64,000 bases of DNA from an uncultured Rhizobiaceae group bacterium (GTDB lineage Bacteria; Pseudomonadota; Alphaproteobacteria; Rhizobiales; Rhizobiaceae): NCBI GenBank assembly GCA_938010435.1, contig CALLUS010000005.1, positions 399,994 through 463,993 on the forward strand. Direction: 5' to 3'. The position numbers and the translations under genes are program-made. The notes under the pieces are model-generated. The model was not told the origin of the DNA and made no database searches. It worked only from the letters and a program-made list of their open reading frames with translations. Positions 26,969 to 37,392 of the stretch are shown piece after piece. Position 1 is the stretch's first letter. The number at the start of each line of letters is the position of its first letter.

Positions 26969-27991
26969 CTAGCGAACAGGCGCAGCATAGAGAATGCCGC
27001 CTTTGCTCCACAACTGGTTCAAGCCACGCTCAAGACCAATAGCCGTCTTCGGACCAATGTACTTGTCGTAGATTTCACCATAGTTGCCGCCAGCTTTAAT
27101 CGCGTTCAATGACCAATCATTGCCGAGACCAAGCTTAGTACCGAAATCGCCCTCAGCGCCTAAAAGGCGACGGATTGATGGCAATTTAGAGTTTGCAAGC
27201 ATGTCGTCTGCATTTGCTGCAGTCACACCAAGCTCTTCAGCATTGATCAAAACGTTCAGAGTCCATTTCAGGATATCTGCCCACTGGTCATCGCCGTGGC
27301 GTGTCAAAGGAGCGAGTGGCTCTTTTGAAATGATTTCTGGAAGCAGCATGTGATCGCCTGGCTTTTCGAAAGCAGCACGTGTTGCAGCAAGACCAGATGC
27401 ATCAGTTGTATAAACGTCACAAGCGTTCGCAAGGTATTTTTCCTGTGCTTCAGCGTTTGTTTCGATTGGAACCGGCTCATAAGTCATGTTGTTTGCGCGG
27501 AAGTAGTCAGCAAGGTTCAACTCTGTTGTTGTACCAGTCTGAATGCAGATTGTTGCACCAGAAAGATTTTTCGCAGAAGTCACACCCAAAGACTTACGTA
27601 CCATAAAGCCTTGACCGTCATAGTAGTTCACTGGTGCGAATGTGAATTTCAGGTCAACATCGCGGCTGAAAGTTTCAGTCGTGTTACGTGCCAAAACATC
27701 AACTTCACCAGAAGCCAACGCTGTGAAGCGTGTTTTACCAGTTGTTGGTGTGAATTTTACAGCTTTTGCATCGCCGAAAATTGCTGCAGCCATTGCACGG
27801 CAAAGAGCCGGGTCAAAACCCTGCCAATCACCAGCATCGTCTGTGAAAGCAAATCCTGGTACACCAGTAGAAACACCACACTGCAAAAAGCCTTTAGCTT
27901 TTACATCGTCCAGTGTTGCAGCAGATGCGCTAGTGGAAACTGTTGCGATTGCAGCAGCACCAAGCGCGAGGGTAAGAAGTTTGGTTTTCAT
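26969..27991 (-). CDS. aapJ: general L-amino acid periplasmic binding protein AapJ
   Basis: Periplasmic solute-binding protein (340 aa) of family 3, which delivers many L-amino acids to AapQMP. Signal peptide MKTKLLTLALGAAAIATVSTS..ASA; mature start ATLDDVKAKG. Conserved segments include GVPGFAFTDDAGDWQGFDPALCRA and TFSRDVDLKF. An SD (AGGAAAGG) lies upstream. First gene of aapJQMP. Confidence 0.96.
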   Translation of the reverse strand: MKTKLLTLALGAAAIATVSTSASAATLDDVKAKGFLQCGVSTGVPGFAFTDDAGDWQGFDPALCRAMAAAIFGDAKAVKFTPTTGKTRFTALASGEVDVLARNTTETFSRDVDLKFTFAPVNYYDGQGFMVRKSLGVTSAKNLSGATICIQTGTTTELNLADYFRANNMTYEPVPIETNAEAQEKYLANACDVYTTDASGLAATRAAFEKPGDHMLLPEIISKEPLAPLTRHGDDQWADILKWTLNVLINAEELGVTAANADDMLANSKLPSIRRLLGAEGDFGTKLGLGNDWSLNAIKAGGNYGEIYDKYIGPKTAIGLERGLNQLWSKGGILYAAPVR

Positions 27992-28402
27992 GGGTAAGCA
28001 GCCTTTCCTGTTCCATGATAAGAATAGTATAGTCTCATCAAAAAGGCGGGACGCGTAAACGCTGCATAGTCACGAGCTACTGGTTGGACGACAAATCGAC
28101 CAGCCCCTCGCCCCCTCCCTGAAACGTCAAGCCTGTTTGTTCAATTTTGAACGCGACCTTAATGGTCTTTAACAAGCTAAGGCCGCGAAGCCTTTTGACT
28201 TGGCGCGATAACAAGTCATTCTTACCCTCACGTCAAGAGGAGTTAAGCGAGATTAACCTATTTAGACGTAAGAATGCTTCAAAAGGTTAACATGAGAAAG
28301 GAAACACCTCCATTTTGGACGTTTTAATGCTCAAAATGTGAATTTCCTCGCCAAAATCGATTTTATTGGAACGAGCGATCGGAAGCTTCGCAATGAACAA
28401 TA
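27992..28402. promoter_or_regulatory. aapJ upstream region with inverted repeats
   Basis: About 410 bp without a gene. On the aapJ strand a ten-pair hairpin (CGCGGCCTTA with TAAGGTCGCG, one G-U) lies at 28152-28187, directly beside a symmetric GTTCAA-TT-TTGAAC element (28138-28151). A 9-bp inverted repeat CATTCTTAC...GTAAGAATG spans about 28219-28275. These are candidates for control of aap expression; the proteins involved are unknown. Confidence 0.4.
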
Positions 28403-29200
28403 CTATCGATTCTTTCTTAAAGGAAACACTCGCTCACTCGCAACAAACATAACACCGCGTTTCGCCAGCCAGCGGGCGCACATGAATGTTGCAACGGCAC
28501 CAAAGGCAAGCCCCGCCGCCACATCTGAAGGGTAATGTGCACCAACCATAATGCGGCTGCCTCCACCAACAACAGCAACGAAAAGCCATAGAGGCCAGAG
28601 CCTTCGCGGCAGCAATAAAAACAACACCATGCACAGCGCGCCAAAAGTGGTTGAGTGTCCCGAAGGAAAACTCGCAAAACTTGGTTCAAACCTTGCAAAG
28701 TCAAATTCAAGATGACCAAGCGTTTCCAAGTGTACTGGTCGGGCTCTGCCAATCATATGTTTAAGAAAGCTGGCGAGAATTCCGGTGACACCAACGGTGA
28801 AGAAGGTAAAATTGAAATCGCCATGGAGGTTGACCCAAAACCAGCGTTTCGCCCGGGGCATGGTATCTATATTCAAAACAGATATTGTGACACCCAAGAT
28901 AGCGGCAGATAGGAGCACCCATCCGCTTGAACCAATATTAGTGACGACGCGAAAGAAATAAAATACAGGTGTTCTGTCAGTCTCATGCCCAAGAGCATAG
29001 TGGGCTATATCATCGTCAAACCAAATAAAGGCAGCAAACACTAAGACAAACAACGCCACAACAAAAAGGATAGTTCGTTCGTTTAAAGGCACGATAGAAT
29101 ACGATTTAAAAGCGGGGCGCGGAGTGCGCAGCGCTCGACGAAAAACCGTTTTCAATGCATGCCAACTGCGTCCGAATGCATATGAATGTTCAGAGGTCAT
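28403..29200 (-). CDS. PAP2 family membrane phosphatase
   Basis: 265-aa membrane phosphatase of the PAP2 superfamily, likely acting on a lipid phosphate or undecaprenyl pyrophosphate. All three motifs are present: KHMIGRARP, SFPSGHSTT and SRIMVGAHYPSDV. Several hydrophobic helices surround them. It lies alone between the aap region and a tRNA pair. Confidence 0.9.
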   Translation of the reverse strand: MTSEHSYAFGRSWHALKTVFRRALRTPRPAFKSYSIVPLNERTILFVVALFVLVFAAFIWFDDDIAHYALGHETDRTPVFYFFRVVTNIGSSGWVLLSAAILGVTISVLNIDTMPRAKRWFWVNLHGDFNFTFFTVGVTGILASFLKHMIGRARPVHLETLGHLEFDFARFEPSFASFPSGHSTTFGALCMVLFLLLPRRLWPLWLFVAVVGGGSRIMVGAHYPSDVAAGLAFGAVATFMCARWLAKRGVMFVASERVFPLRKNR

Positions 29201-29271
29201 AGCAGATGCTGGTTTCCTGAGCCAAAATTAAAACAGACGCGACCCGCCAACCAGCAGAGCACCTGATTATG

Positions 29272-29348
29272 TGGTGATCCCTAATGGATTCGAACCATTG
29301 ACCTACTGCTTAGAAGGCAGTTGCTCTATCCAGCTGAGCTAAGGGACC
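29272..29348 (-). tRNA. tRNA-Arg (TCT)
   Basis: Cloverleaf with acceptor GGTCCCT/AGGGATC, D-arm AGCTCAGCTGGATAGAGCAA, anticodon loop CTTCTAA, T-arm GGTTCGAATCC, discriminator A and encoded CCA. Confidence 0.97.
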
Positions 29349-29416
29349 ACTGAGTCTGTCCATAGCGAGTCCAAATCAGTTTGAAAATCGCTTATTCCAT
29401 TGATGCGGGATTTTTT

Positions 29417-29493
29417 TGGTGACCCCGAGTGGATTCGAACCACCGACCTACAGATTAGGAATCTGTTGCTCTATCCTGCTGAGCTACGGGGCC
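29417..29493 (-). tRNA. tRNA-Arg (CCT)
   Basis: Acceptor GGCCCCG/CGGGGTC, anticodon stem-loop ACAGA-TTCCTAA-TCTGT (anticodon CCT), T-arm GGTTCGAATCC, encoded CCA. It precedes the Arg(TCT) gene by 68 nt on the same strand, so the two are probably co-transcribed. Confidence 0.97.
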
Positions 29494-29779
29494 AACTTGG
29501 TTTGAATAACCAATATTAAGGGGCGATGAAATAGAGTTCCAAGTTTAAGTTGCATTTCGTTTACGTAGGCAGTCAAAATTTGCATGAAAGTTGACATCCT
29601 ATGCCTCAGTTCAGGAAATCCCAGCGCCCATTTTAAACAAACCAAAAGGGGACGTTGTGCCTGCATACCAAGTTCCAAAAAAATATCACCGCAAATCAAA
29701 ATTTAGAGCGAAATTCCCGTCTACCAATCTAAAGAACTAATTTAGATTGAACACCAACAGTTTGATCAATTCGCGACGA

Positions 29780-30085
29780 TTAATGCGTCCAGGGAACCTT
29801 ACGGTCGAAATTAAAATTTTCTGAATAGGTCATCGGACGGCGTTTGGGTGCTTTTGGTTCTCTCACGCGATATTGAATATCGTTTCGTTCAGCGTATTCA
29901 ACAGCTTCTTCTCTTGTTTTAAACTCAAGTCTTATCTGTGAAAGCATGTCCGAAGAAGACGTATAGCCCATCAAAGGTTCAATCGATTTTGCTGATTGAG
30001 GTTCATGTTCCAGCACCCACAACTGTGTCCGACCTTTACCAGACTGCATTGCAGTTTTAGCAGGTTGGTAGATGCGTGCGACCAT
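29780..30085 (-). CDS. NDUFS4-like (ETC complex I subunit) protein
   Basis: 101-aa homologue of the mitochondrial complex I accessory subunit NDUFS4 (PF04800 family). Hallmarks are RIYQPAKTAMQSGK, WVLEHEP, GYTSSSDMLSQIRLEF, and WTH at the C-terminus. AGGA lies 7 nt before the ATG at 30085; the longer frame runs towards the tRNA-Pro gene. Common in alphaproteobacteria. Confidence 0.9.
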   Translation of the reverse strand: MVARIYQPAKTAMQSGKGRTQLWVLEHEPQSAKSIEPLMGYTSSSDMLSQIRLEFKTREEAVEYAERNDIQYRVREPKAPKRRPMTYSENFNFDRKVPWTH

Positions 30086-30153
30086 GTTGAGATCCTGTGC
30101 CTTTATGAAGTGTCTGCTCACCTTATGCAGATACCGCATTTTCAATCAAGACG

Positions 30154-30230
30154 TGGTCGGAGCGAGAGGATTCGAACCTCCGACCCCCTGGTCCCAAACC
30201 AGGTGCGCTACCAGGCTGCGCCACGCTCCG
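30154..30230 (-). tRNA. tRNA-Pro (TGG)
   Basis: Acceptor CGGAGCG/CGCTCCG, anticodon stem-loop CTGGT-TTGGGA-CCAG with anticodon TGG, T-arm GGTTCGAATCC, discriminator A and encoded CCA. Confidence 0.97.
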
Positions 30231-30386
30231 AAACGTCTTGAGCGAGACGGCTATAAACCACTCTTCAACTGTTTCGCAAGGCACAATCTCTTCATTTGCG
30301 ACTTTTATTTTTCAATCATCCATACTGATGAACGAATAGCGCCAAAGCGCTGCGGCTCTATTGGACTTCAACCAGTGCATGTCACC

Positions 30387-30836
30387 CTATTTTGCAGGTT
30401 GAAACCACGGGTGTTGAAATTGATGACCAACCTCCAAATTATACTTCTTGGCCTCACCGGAATTGATTTCCAAAACAAACCGCGCAGGCCCATTTGAAGA
30501 AATAATATCAAGCGAGTGTGGCACAGCGCCCGTATGAATATGGGTGACAGCTCCCCGCTCATCCATGAACACCATATCCAAGGGTATAAATGTGTTCTTC
30601 ATCCACATAGACACAGAACGCACCGCCGCAAAACGAAACAACATGCCATGATGCGGGGCCATTTCTTTGCGGAACATAAGCCCTTTTGTGCGTGATGCAT
30701 CATCAGAGGCTAACTCAACGGTCCATTCGACCTTCTGTGCACCCTGCTTCGTAGAGACTACATTCAACGCCCCCTGAGCGACTGCAACAGTTTTAAGTGC
30801 GAATACAAATGCCGTTGCCCAAAACAGTGTTTTCAA
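30387..30836 (-). CDS. DUF192 family exported protein
   Basis: 149-aa protein with a signal peptide (MKTLFWATAFVFALKTVAVAQ) and the DUF192 core: TKGLMFRKEM, GMLFRF, SMWMKNTFIPLDMVF and LEINSGEAKKYNLEVG. Function unknown. It lies 139 nt downstream of the tandem cold-shock gene, a conserved rhizobial neighbourhood. Confidence 0.9.
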   Translation of the reverse strand: MKTLFWATAFVFALKTVAVAQGALNVVSTKQGAQKVEWTVELASDDASRTKGLMFRKEMAPHHGMLFRFAAVRSVSMWMKNTFIPLDMVFMDERGAVTHIHTGAVPHSLDIISSNGPARFVLEINSGEAKKYNLEVGHQFQHPWFQPAK

Positions 30837-30975
30837 GACATCACCCCTTAAAAATCAGAGTTGTACGATTTGACATTAAATTGTGTTTTGAAAAAGTTCG
30901 TCACTCACTCACTCATTGCATTGAAACAATGGGAATTCAGAGATCAAAAGAGGCCAACGACAAGCCAAACACACC

Positions 30976-31620
30976 TTAGTGACTTTGCGGCAGACTTGTT
31001 CCGGCAATTGGGTGCACCTCGGCAGCCATAAGACCTTTATCACCATCACCAAAACGCACCATGACAAATTGGCCCGGGCGGAGTTCGGTTAAACCATAAC
31101 GACGCAAGGTTTCCATGTGAATGAAAATATCTTCCGAACCATGTCCGCGGGTCAAAAAGCCAAAGCCTTTGGTTCGATTGAACCATTTAACTTCAGCCTT
31201 CACCAACTCACTTGTGGGCTTCACATCCACATGGGTTTTGGCAGGTGGCATTTGTGAAGGATGAATTGCAGTAGAATTGTCCATGGACAACACTCTGAAC
31301 GCTTGTAAACCACGAGGTTTGGAAATCACCTCACACACAATCCGAGCGCCTTCATGAGCAGTCTGATAACCGTCATCACGCAAGCATGACACATGTAATA
31401 ATATATCGGGCATATCGGAATCGGGAACGACGAAACCAAACCCTTTAGAGACATCAAACCATTTGATTGCACCGGCAACGACAGTCACTTCAACGGGCAA
31501 ACCATCTTCATCGACAACAGATCGTGTTCCGGACTCCGGGATATCGGTTTCCACAGAAACGCCGAGTTCGTTGGTAATATCATTACCAGCCTCATATCCC
31601 CCTGAAAACTTGGTACCCAT
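30976..31620 (-). CDS. protein with two cold-shock domains
   Basis: 214-aa RNA/ssDNA-binding protein with two cold-shock domains. Domain 1 (about 47-115) carries [18 protein letters not shown] and ILLHVSCL; domain 2 (about 142-207) carries [18 protein letters not shown] and DIFIHMETL. An acidic N-terminal segment of about 45 residues precedes them. Such tandem proteins are known in alphaproteobacteria and probably act as RNA chaperones. Confidence 0.92.
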   Translation of the reverse strand: MGTKFSGGYEAGNDITNELGVSVETDIPESGTRSVVDEDGLPVEVTVVAGAIKWFDVSKGFGFVVPDSDMPDILLHVSCLRDDGYQTAHEGARIVCEVISKPRGLQAFRVLSMDNSTAIHPSQMPPAKTHVDVKPTSELVKAEVKWFNRTKGFGFLTRGHGSEDIFIHMETLRRYGLTELRPGQFVMVRFGDGDKGLMAAEVHPIAGTSLPQSH

Positions 31621-31807
31621 TACATCTCCCCGTCGAAAGAATTATCTTTCAACCCTGTCTGGTCATAGCCACTTCAACAAAGCGGGTTTTAAACCAATTC
31701 CACATCGCAAACCGCATCACACAACACTGAGGAAGCTCGATTCGTCTTTCGACATTAACATACTGGTAAGGAGTCGTAGCAAGCAGTATTGAGTATTTTC
31801 CAAACTT

Positions 31808-32566
31808 TTACTGAGAAGAAGCGCTAACAGTTTGAACTTGCGTGAGAGTTTCTCCAATTGGATCGCGAATAATCAAGTCTGCTGCAGCATCCAAAAGTGT
31901 TGCTTCCCTATTTAGAATCACAAGCTTTGCGCCGTTCCGTTGAGCAATTAGAGGAATCGATGCAGCCGGCTGCACCACCAAAGAAGACCCGATAACCACA
32001 AACAAATCGCTTCGCTCTGCCAATTCTTTCGCAGCCAAGACTTTATCCTGTGGCATCGGTTGGCCAAATGAAACAACAGCCGCTTTCACAAGCCCATCGC
32101 AACGTGCACATTTTGGAGCAGTTCCTTCTCTTTCAATAAGTACCTGAGCTTGCGACAGCGCCATTGGGCTATGACATTCCAAACAAGCTGCTTTGGTTCC
32201 ATTGCCGTGAATCTCGACGATACAATCGTCAGGCACACCTGCCCGTTGGTGCAACCCGTCTATATTTTGAGTGATGAGACCAATCCCCTTCCCGTATGAC
32301 AGACAATTGGTCACAAACTTATGTCCCGCATTTGGCTCAGCTTCATCGAACTGCTTTTGGAAATGAAACCGACGGCGCCAATCTTCCATACGGATGCTTT
32401 CATCGGCCAAAAAGTCTTTAAACTGAATGGGTTTAATCTGGGACCAAATGCCCCCAGGGCTTCGAAAGTCTGCAATTCCCGATTCCGTAGAGATACCGGC
32501 TCCAGTGAAGAAAACAGTTCGCTGCGACTCATTAAACAGTGTTGCCAGTTGTTCAATTAGCTCCAA
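31808..32566 (-). CDS. NAD-dependent protein deacylase (sirtuin)
   Basis: Sir2-family protein (252 aa) that removes acyl groups from lysines using NAD+. NAD-binding motifs [14 protein letters not shown] and TQNIDGLH, catalytic His in IHGN, and a four-Cys zinc site (CLECH, CARCDG) are all intact. The start is a TTG with GGGAG about 10 nt upstream. Confidence 0.93.
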   Translation of the reverse strand: MELIEQLATLFNESQRTVFFTGAGISTESGIADFRSPGGIWSQIKPIQFKDFLADESIRMEDWRRRFHFQKQFDEAEPNAGHKFVTNCLSYGKGIGLITQNIDGLHQRAGVPDDCIVEIHGNGTKAACLECHSPMALSQAQVLIEREGTAPKCARCDGLVKAAVVSFGQPMPQDKVLAAKELAERSDLFVVIGSSLVVQPAASIPLIAQRNGAKLVILNREATLLDAAADLIIRDPIGETLTQVQTVSASSQ

Positions 32567-32649
32567 TTTCGTATCACTCCCTCAACTGCATTGCATCCAA
32601 CGGTGATGTGATTCAATTCTCACAAACAACCTGTTTTTGGAGTATGACG

Positions 32650-33093
32650 ATGAAATATCTGCACACAATGGTCCGTATAAAAGACATCGAAGAATCACTC
32701 GATTTTTATGTCCATAAAATGGGTATGGTAGAAACCAAACGCAAAGAATTCGAACAAGGCCGATTCACACTGATTTTTCTGGCCTCTACTGACAATGTGG
32801 ATCAAGCCAAAGCCGAAAATGCGCCGGAATTGGAATTGACTTACAACTGGGACGGCGACGAAGATTATCAAAGCGGCAGAAATTTCGGCCACCTGGCCTA
32901 TTCTGTTGATAACATTTACGAAACTTGCCAAAAACTGATGGATGCAGGTGTAACAATCAACCGCCCTCCGCGCGACGGCCGCATGGCGTTTGTGAAAAGC
33001 CCCGACAACATCTCTTTCGAATTGCTTCAAAAAGACGACGCTTTGCAGCCTGCAGAACCATGGAAATCCATGGAAAATACTGGGGAATGGTAG
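32650..33093 (+). CDS. gloA: lactoylglutathione lyase (glyoxalase I)
   Basis: 147-aa glyoxalase I that converts the glutathione hemithioacetal of methylglyoxal to S-lactoylglutathione. Metal ligands fit: His5 (YLHTMVRI), Glu in ELTYNW, His in FGHLAY and Glu in SFELLQ. The second of two close ATGs (32650) is chosen because GGAG is 7 nt upstream of it and only 1 nt from the first. Divergent from the sirtuin gene. Confidence 0.93.
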   Translation: MKYLHTMVRIKDIEESLDFYVHKMGMVETKRKEFEQGRFTLIFLASTDNVDQAKAENAPELELTYNWDGDEDYQSGRNFGHLAYSVDNIYETCQKLMDAGVTINRPPRDGRMAFVKSPDNISFELLQKDDALQPAEPWKSMENTGEW

Positions 33094-33304
33094 AAAGTGT
33101 TAACCATTTGTACCGCAATGTCACATTGCTGCCCAAGTTCGCTTTTAGCGCCTTAGTATCGGGTTTCATAAATCTTATCAGCTGGTCAGAAGATTCAAAA
33201 AAGAGACCTTTTATCCAGTTGTAAAGTCAATGTTTCTTTGAGACTGTGTAAAAATGAAATTATAACGGCTATAAACGTTAGCAAAACGCTCTTGGAGCAT
33301 CGAT

Positions 33305-34345
33305 TTGAAACGTAACGGGGATATTTTGGGGCTCAATCTCATCCGTTGGCGAAAGCCTTACTTGACGGTAAAATCTGCCAGTGTAATGTCCATCGCATTG
33401 ATGCTTTCAGCATGTGTTTCAACATCACCCTTACCCCCCACCAATCTTGCCTCCGTTTTGACGCCTGAACAGGCGGAAACAGTCGATAAAGTGCCGGAAC
33501 CCGGTAAAGAACTTCAACTCTCTCCCGCTCCAAGTTCAGAGACACAGATCAAACAAAAAACGGCTGAACCAGCTGTACAAACGGCACTGGCCAAAACAGA
33601 CAACACGACAACGCCGGCTCAAAAGGCGGCGGAATCTGCAGCAAAAGCCAAACCCGTTGCGGAGAGCACAGAAGCAAAATTAACAAACGAAGCTGCCAAA
33701 CAAAAAATCGAAGCCGAGCAAGCCAAGAGAAAGACAGGATTGTTTGCAGCATTTGCAAAATCCAACCAAGCATCGTCAAGCCGCAAACGACCAAGCGTGA
33801 ATGTTCCGACAAAAAGTAAAGCCAAAACCAAAAAGCCGACCGTCAAGGCGATTGCACGCAATGGTGGCACCAAACTGCCGGGTGTTCGTGGAAAGGCAAT
33901 TTTTGGCATAGAAAGTACCAACGAGAATGAAGAGCTAGATCAACCGATTAAGGTTGCGGCTGTGACCAATTTGGCAAAACGCGGCACCCACGGCCTGTTA
34001 CTCCAGCGCAAAGGCGTGAAGGTTGGTTGCTTCCCACGTAAACTGGTCAGATTGTTGAAACAGGTCGAACGCAAATTTGGTCGCACACCAATTGTCACAT
34101 CAGGTTATCGCAGCCGCCGGTACAACCGCCTCATTCGCGGCGCCCGAAATTCCATGCATATTCAATGCAAAGCAGCCGATATTCAGGTCAAAGGCGTGTC
34201 CAAATGGCGGCTCGCAAGATATCTCCGCACCCTTCCCGGCCGCGGCGGTGTTGGAACCTATTGCCATACGGCTTCCGTGCACATTGATATCAGCACAAAG
34301 CGTGACTGGAATCGCCGGTGCTCGCGAAAGAGACGTCGTAAGTAG
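33305..34345 (+). CDS. M15-type peptidoglycan peptidase lipoprotein
   Basis: 346-aa predicted lipoprotein: lipobox LSAC with Cys37, then a long Ala/Lys/Glu-rich low-complexity linker (about 50-200), then a DD-carboxypeptidase-like M15 domain (about 225-340). Zinc-site elements are TSGYRSRRYN, SMHIQCKAADI and GTYCHTASVHIDI. GGAG 7 nt upstream supports the TTG start; ATG codons further in would cut into the signal sequence. The very basic C-terminus (RRCSRKRRRK) is unusual. Confidence 0.87.
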   Translation: MKRNGDILGLNLIRWRKPYLTVKSASVMSIALMLSACVSTSPLPPTNLASVLTPEQAETVDKVPEPGKELQLSPAPSSETQIKQKTAEPAVQTALAKTDNTTTPAQKAAESAAKAKPVAESTEAKLTNEAAKQKIEAEQAKRKTGLFAAFAKSNQASSSRKRPSVNVPTKSKAKTKKPTVKAIARNGGTKLPGVRGKAIFGIESTNENEELDQPIKVAAVTNLAKRGTHGLLLQRKGVKVGCFPRKLVRLLKQVERKFGRTPIVTSGYRSRRYNRLIRGARNSMHIQCKAADIQVKGVSKWRLARYLRTLPGRGGVGTYCHTASVHIDISTKRDWNRRCSRKRRRK

Positions 34346-34468
34346 AGTGAATTTGACCTGAAATCCGGTCACAATAGAACTCTTATTAACTGCACCGAAA
34401 ATTATCGTATTTTTATAAAAAACAGGCTTGCAGCCCACAAAATTCCTGCCTATACACCACCCAACTGC

Positions 34469-34543
34469 GGTCCCTTCGTCTATCGGTTAGGACGCCAGGT
34501 TTTCAACCTGGAAAGAGGGGTTCGATTCCCCTAGGGACTACCA
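34469..34543 (+). tRNA. tRNA-Glu (TTC)
   Basis: Acceptor GGTCCCT paired with AGGGACT (G1-U72), anticodon stem-loop CCAGG-TTTTCAA-CCTGG, T-arm GGGGTTCGATTCCCC, discriminator A and encoded CCA. Confidence 0.95.
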
Positions 34544-35109
34544 GTCTTCCTTAGAACCGCTTTGAATTCAGTTCGTTATCTGGATGACTATCCAACCTAA
34601 TTGAGGGGGTGGACAAATGTATCTTCTGCATTTGGATATCTTCGGGCTCACAACAACTTACATTTTTGAGATATCTACAAGCTTCGTCGGGTGTAGAACA
34701 ATCGAAATAGCGCATTATCCTTTCTCTGTGATTTCATTTTCTGCTCGTTGAGTGGTCCTGCACTTTGACTTAGACCGCCGGTATTGCAGTGCCCAGTCCA
34801 GTTACTGTGCACTGACCAAAAAACCGATTCCAAGAGATTTCATCTTGTACGAACGCCCTTCCCTTTGAGCCGCATATCAAGCAGTGTTCGCGACACGAAT
34901 TGTCGAACAACCTGCTTCGCTAGCCCATAACAGCAACTCAGTAGACACAAGATCAATAAATATAGGTCTTTGTTTTGGCCGATATCCTAAGTCAGCGATT
35001 TCGAGAACAGTTATCAATCGTCACTTTGATTAAGTTCTGGCACCCGTACTCTGTTTAGTTCTAGGCTGTCATAGCACACGTTCGAAACATTCAACCAAAG
35101 GGTAGCAAT
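34544..35109. other. 566-bp intergenic region, no gene recognised
   Basis: No reading frame with an SD or family resemblance was found. Only a weak inverted repeat (CAGTGC at 34787 with GCACTG at 34809) is visible. It presumably holds the cpdB promoter. Confidence 0.4.
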
Positions 35110-37080
35110 ATGCTTAGACATTCAACCATTGATCGAAGATCCTTTCTTGCCGGCACCGCTGGTGCGGCACTTATTGCACTGCACCCATTTTCTGTAAAAG
35201 CCGCGTCCAATCAAGCCCATTTACGTCTCATGGAGACCACAGATCTCCACGTTCATGTGTTCCCTTATGATTATTATGGTGACCGGCCAACAGATACAGT
35301 TGGATTAGCTCGCACTGCATCAATCATTAATTCCATCCGTGCGGAATCAACCAATTCGATGTTGGTGGACAATGGTGACTTCCTGCAAGGAAATCCCATG
35401 GGTGATTACATTGCTTACGAACGCGGTATGAAAGAAGGCGATTCACACCCGGTCATCACAGCGATGAATACGCTCGGTTACGAAGCATCCACCCTCGGCA
35501 ACCACGAGTTCAACTATGGGTTGGATTTCTTGATGAAGTCCCTTGCCGGGGCTTCATTCCCCGTTGTTTCCGCCAACATCGCCAAAGAAATGGGTGACAA
35601 CCCACGCGCAGATAAAACGCTGCTTAAGCCTTATGTTCTTCTTGATAAGAAGGTGAAAGATGGTAGCGGACAGGAACACGCGATCAAAGTCGGACTGATT
35701 GGCTTTGTTCCGCCCCAGATCATGAATTGGGACAGGCGTCATTTGGAAGGTAAGGTCAACACGCGTGATATTGTTGAAACTGCAAAAGCCTATATTCCCG
35801 AAATGAAAGAAGCCGGAGCCGATATTATTATCGCACTATCACATTCGGGCATTGGGGACGCAAAGCATTCAGAAGGTATGGAGAACGCCTCTGTTCCTTT
35901 AGCACAGATCGATGGCATAGATGCGCTGATGACCGGGCACAGCCATTTGGTTTTCCCAAGTGAAAAATTCACCAGCAACGATGTTATTGATGCAACCAAA
36001 GGCACAGTGCACGGCAAACCAGCAGCAATGGGCGGTTTTTGGGGGTCTCATTTAGGTGTCATAGACTTGATGCTGGAGAAGTCCGGCAATGAATGGAAAG
36101 TGGTTACATCATCAACAGAAGCGCGTCCGATCTATAAATCTGGTGAAAACCGGAAAAAGATTCCGCTGGTGGAAAGCGATCCCAAAATTTTGGCCAGCGT
36201 CCAAAAAGAGCACGATGAAACGCTTGGATATGTTCGTCGTTCGGTTGGCAAAACAGATGCTCCACTACATTCCTATTTTGCGCTCGTTGCTGATGATCCG
36301 TCTGTGCAAATCGTAAGTCAGGCGCAGCTTTGGTACATTGCTGAAATGATGAAAGGCACCAAGTGGGAAGGTTTGCCAATTCTGTCAGCAGCCGCACCAT
36401 TTAAGGCCGGAGGGCGTGGCGGTCCTGAATATTATACAGATGTCGCCAAGGGAGACGTAGCCATCAAAAACGTATCCGATCTTTACCTATACCCGAACAC
36501 GGTTCGCGCGGTTGAAGTTTCAGGTGCTCAAGTTAAGGACTGGCTGGAACGCTCCGCCGGAATGTTCAATCAAGTTGAGCCGGGTAAAGCGGATCAAATT
36601 TTGCTCAACCCGTCATTCCCATCATACAATTTCGATGTAATTGACGGAGTGACTTATAAAATTGATCTGTCACAACCCTCTAAATTTGATCCAAAAGGTG
36701 AGTTGGTTGCTCCAGATGCAAATCGTATTGTCGACCTTCAATTTGATGGCAAGCCGCTGGACCCTGCGGCCCGGTTTGTAATTGCCACCAATAACTATCG
36801 TGCAAGTGGTGGCGGCAAATTTCCCGGTGCATTGGGCGACACCATAATTTTTGAAGGTCCTGATACGAACCGTGACGTCATCGTGCGCTACATTGTAGAC
36901 AAAGGCACAATCAGCCCCGCCGCAGACAACAATTGGTCCTTCAAGCCATTAGCAGGAACATCGGTTCTGTTCGACACAGGCCCAAAAGCGGAGAATCACC
37001 TTGCTGATGTCAAAGGTGTGAAAATCGAAAAAGCGGGTGATGGCCCAGATGGATTCGCACGCTACCGGATCGCGATGTAA
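35110..37080 (+). CDS. cpdB: bifunctional 2',3'-cyclic-nucleotide 2'-phosphodiesterase/3'-nucleotidase
   Basis: 656-aa periplasmic metallophosphoesterase that converts 2',3'-cyclic nucleotides to nucleosides plus phosphate. It has a Tat-type signal ([20 protein letters not shown]). Metallophosphatase motifs are complete: [46 protein letters not shown] and TGHSHLVFP. The C-terminal 5'-nucleotidase domain has [12 protein letters not shown] and [15 protein letters not shown] precedes the ATG. Confidence 0.95.
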   Translation: MLRHSTIDRRSFLAGTAGAALIALHPFSVKAASNQAHLRLMETTDLHVHVFPYDYYGDRPTDTVGLARTASIINSIRAESTNSMLVDNGDFLQGNPMGDYIAYERGMKEGDSHPVITAMNTLGYEASTLGNHEFNYGLDFLMKSLAGASFPVVSANIAKEMGDNPRADKTLLKPYVLLDKKVKDGSGQEHAIKVGLIGFVPPQIMNWDRRHLEGKVNTRDIVETAKAYIPEMKEAGADIIIALSHSGIGDAKHSEGMENASVPLAQIDGIDALMTGHSHLVFPSEKFTSNDVIDATKGTVHGKPAAMGGFWGSHLGVIDLMLEKSGNEWKVVTSSTEARPIYKSGENRKKIPLVESDPKILASVQKEHDETLGYVRRSVGKTDAPLHSYFALVADDPSVQIVSQAQLWYIAEMMKGTKWEGLPILSAAAPFKAGGRGGPEYYTDVAKGDVAIKNVSDLYLYPNTVRAVEVSGAQVKDWLERSAGMFNQVEPGKADQILLNPSFPSYNFDVIDGVTYKIDLSQPSKFDPKGELVAPDANRIVDLQFDGKPLDPAARFVIATNNYRASGGGKFPGALGDTIIFEGPDTNRDVIVRYIVDKGTISPAADNNWSFKPLAGTSVLFDTGPKAENHLADVKGVKIEKAGDGPDGFARYRIAM

Positions 37081-37149
37081 GCAAAATTTGGGAACGCAAA
37101 GTATCATTAGCGTCTGATATTGCACCCATAAGAACCAAGCCGATACAAC

Positions 37150-37178
37150 GCGGCACCATCTTGAATCGATGGTGCCGC
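37150..37178 (+). terminator. hairpin after cpdB
   Basis: An 11-bp perfect stem (GCGGCACCATC/GATGGTGCCGC, loop of 7) about 70 nt after the cpdB stop. There is no T tract, so it may be a stabilising 3' hairpin rather than an intrinsic terminator. Confidence 0.5.
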
Positions 37179-37392
37179 AACAGTCGTTTATCTATCCACC
37201 TGACCTCCCCCCTAAGATCATCAATTCGCTGACCCGCTAGTAGTTTGAACAGCGGTTAAAGGTTTAGACCGCCAAATTTACAACTGTACGCAATTGGTTC
37301 GAAAGTCCGTTTTATCGAAAACTGCGAGGGGCCATTACCCGTTTCCAGCCACGCTCTTTTAGAGCAAGTACGGGCTATTCAACGGGTTTCAA

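Noticed and set aside
29484..29699. 71-codon ORF beside tRNA-Arg
   Set aside because: It begins inside the tRNA gene, has no SD and no recognisable features.
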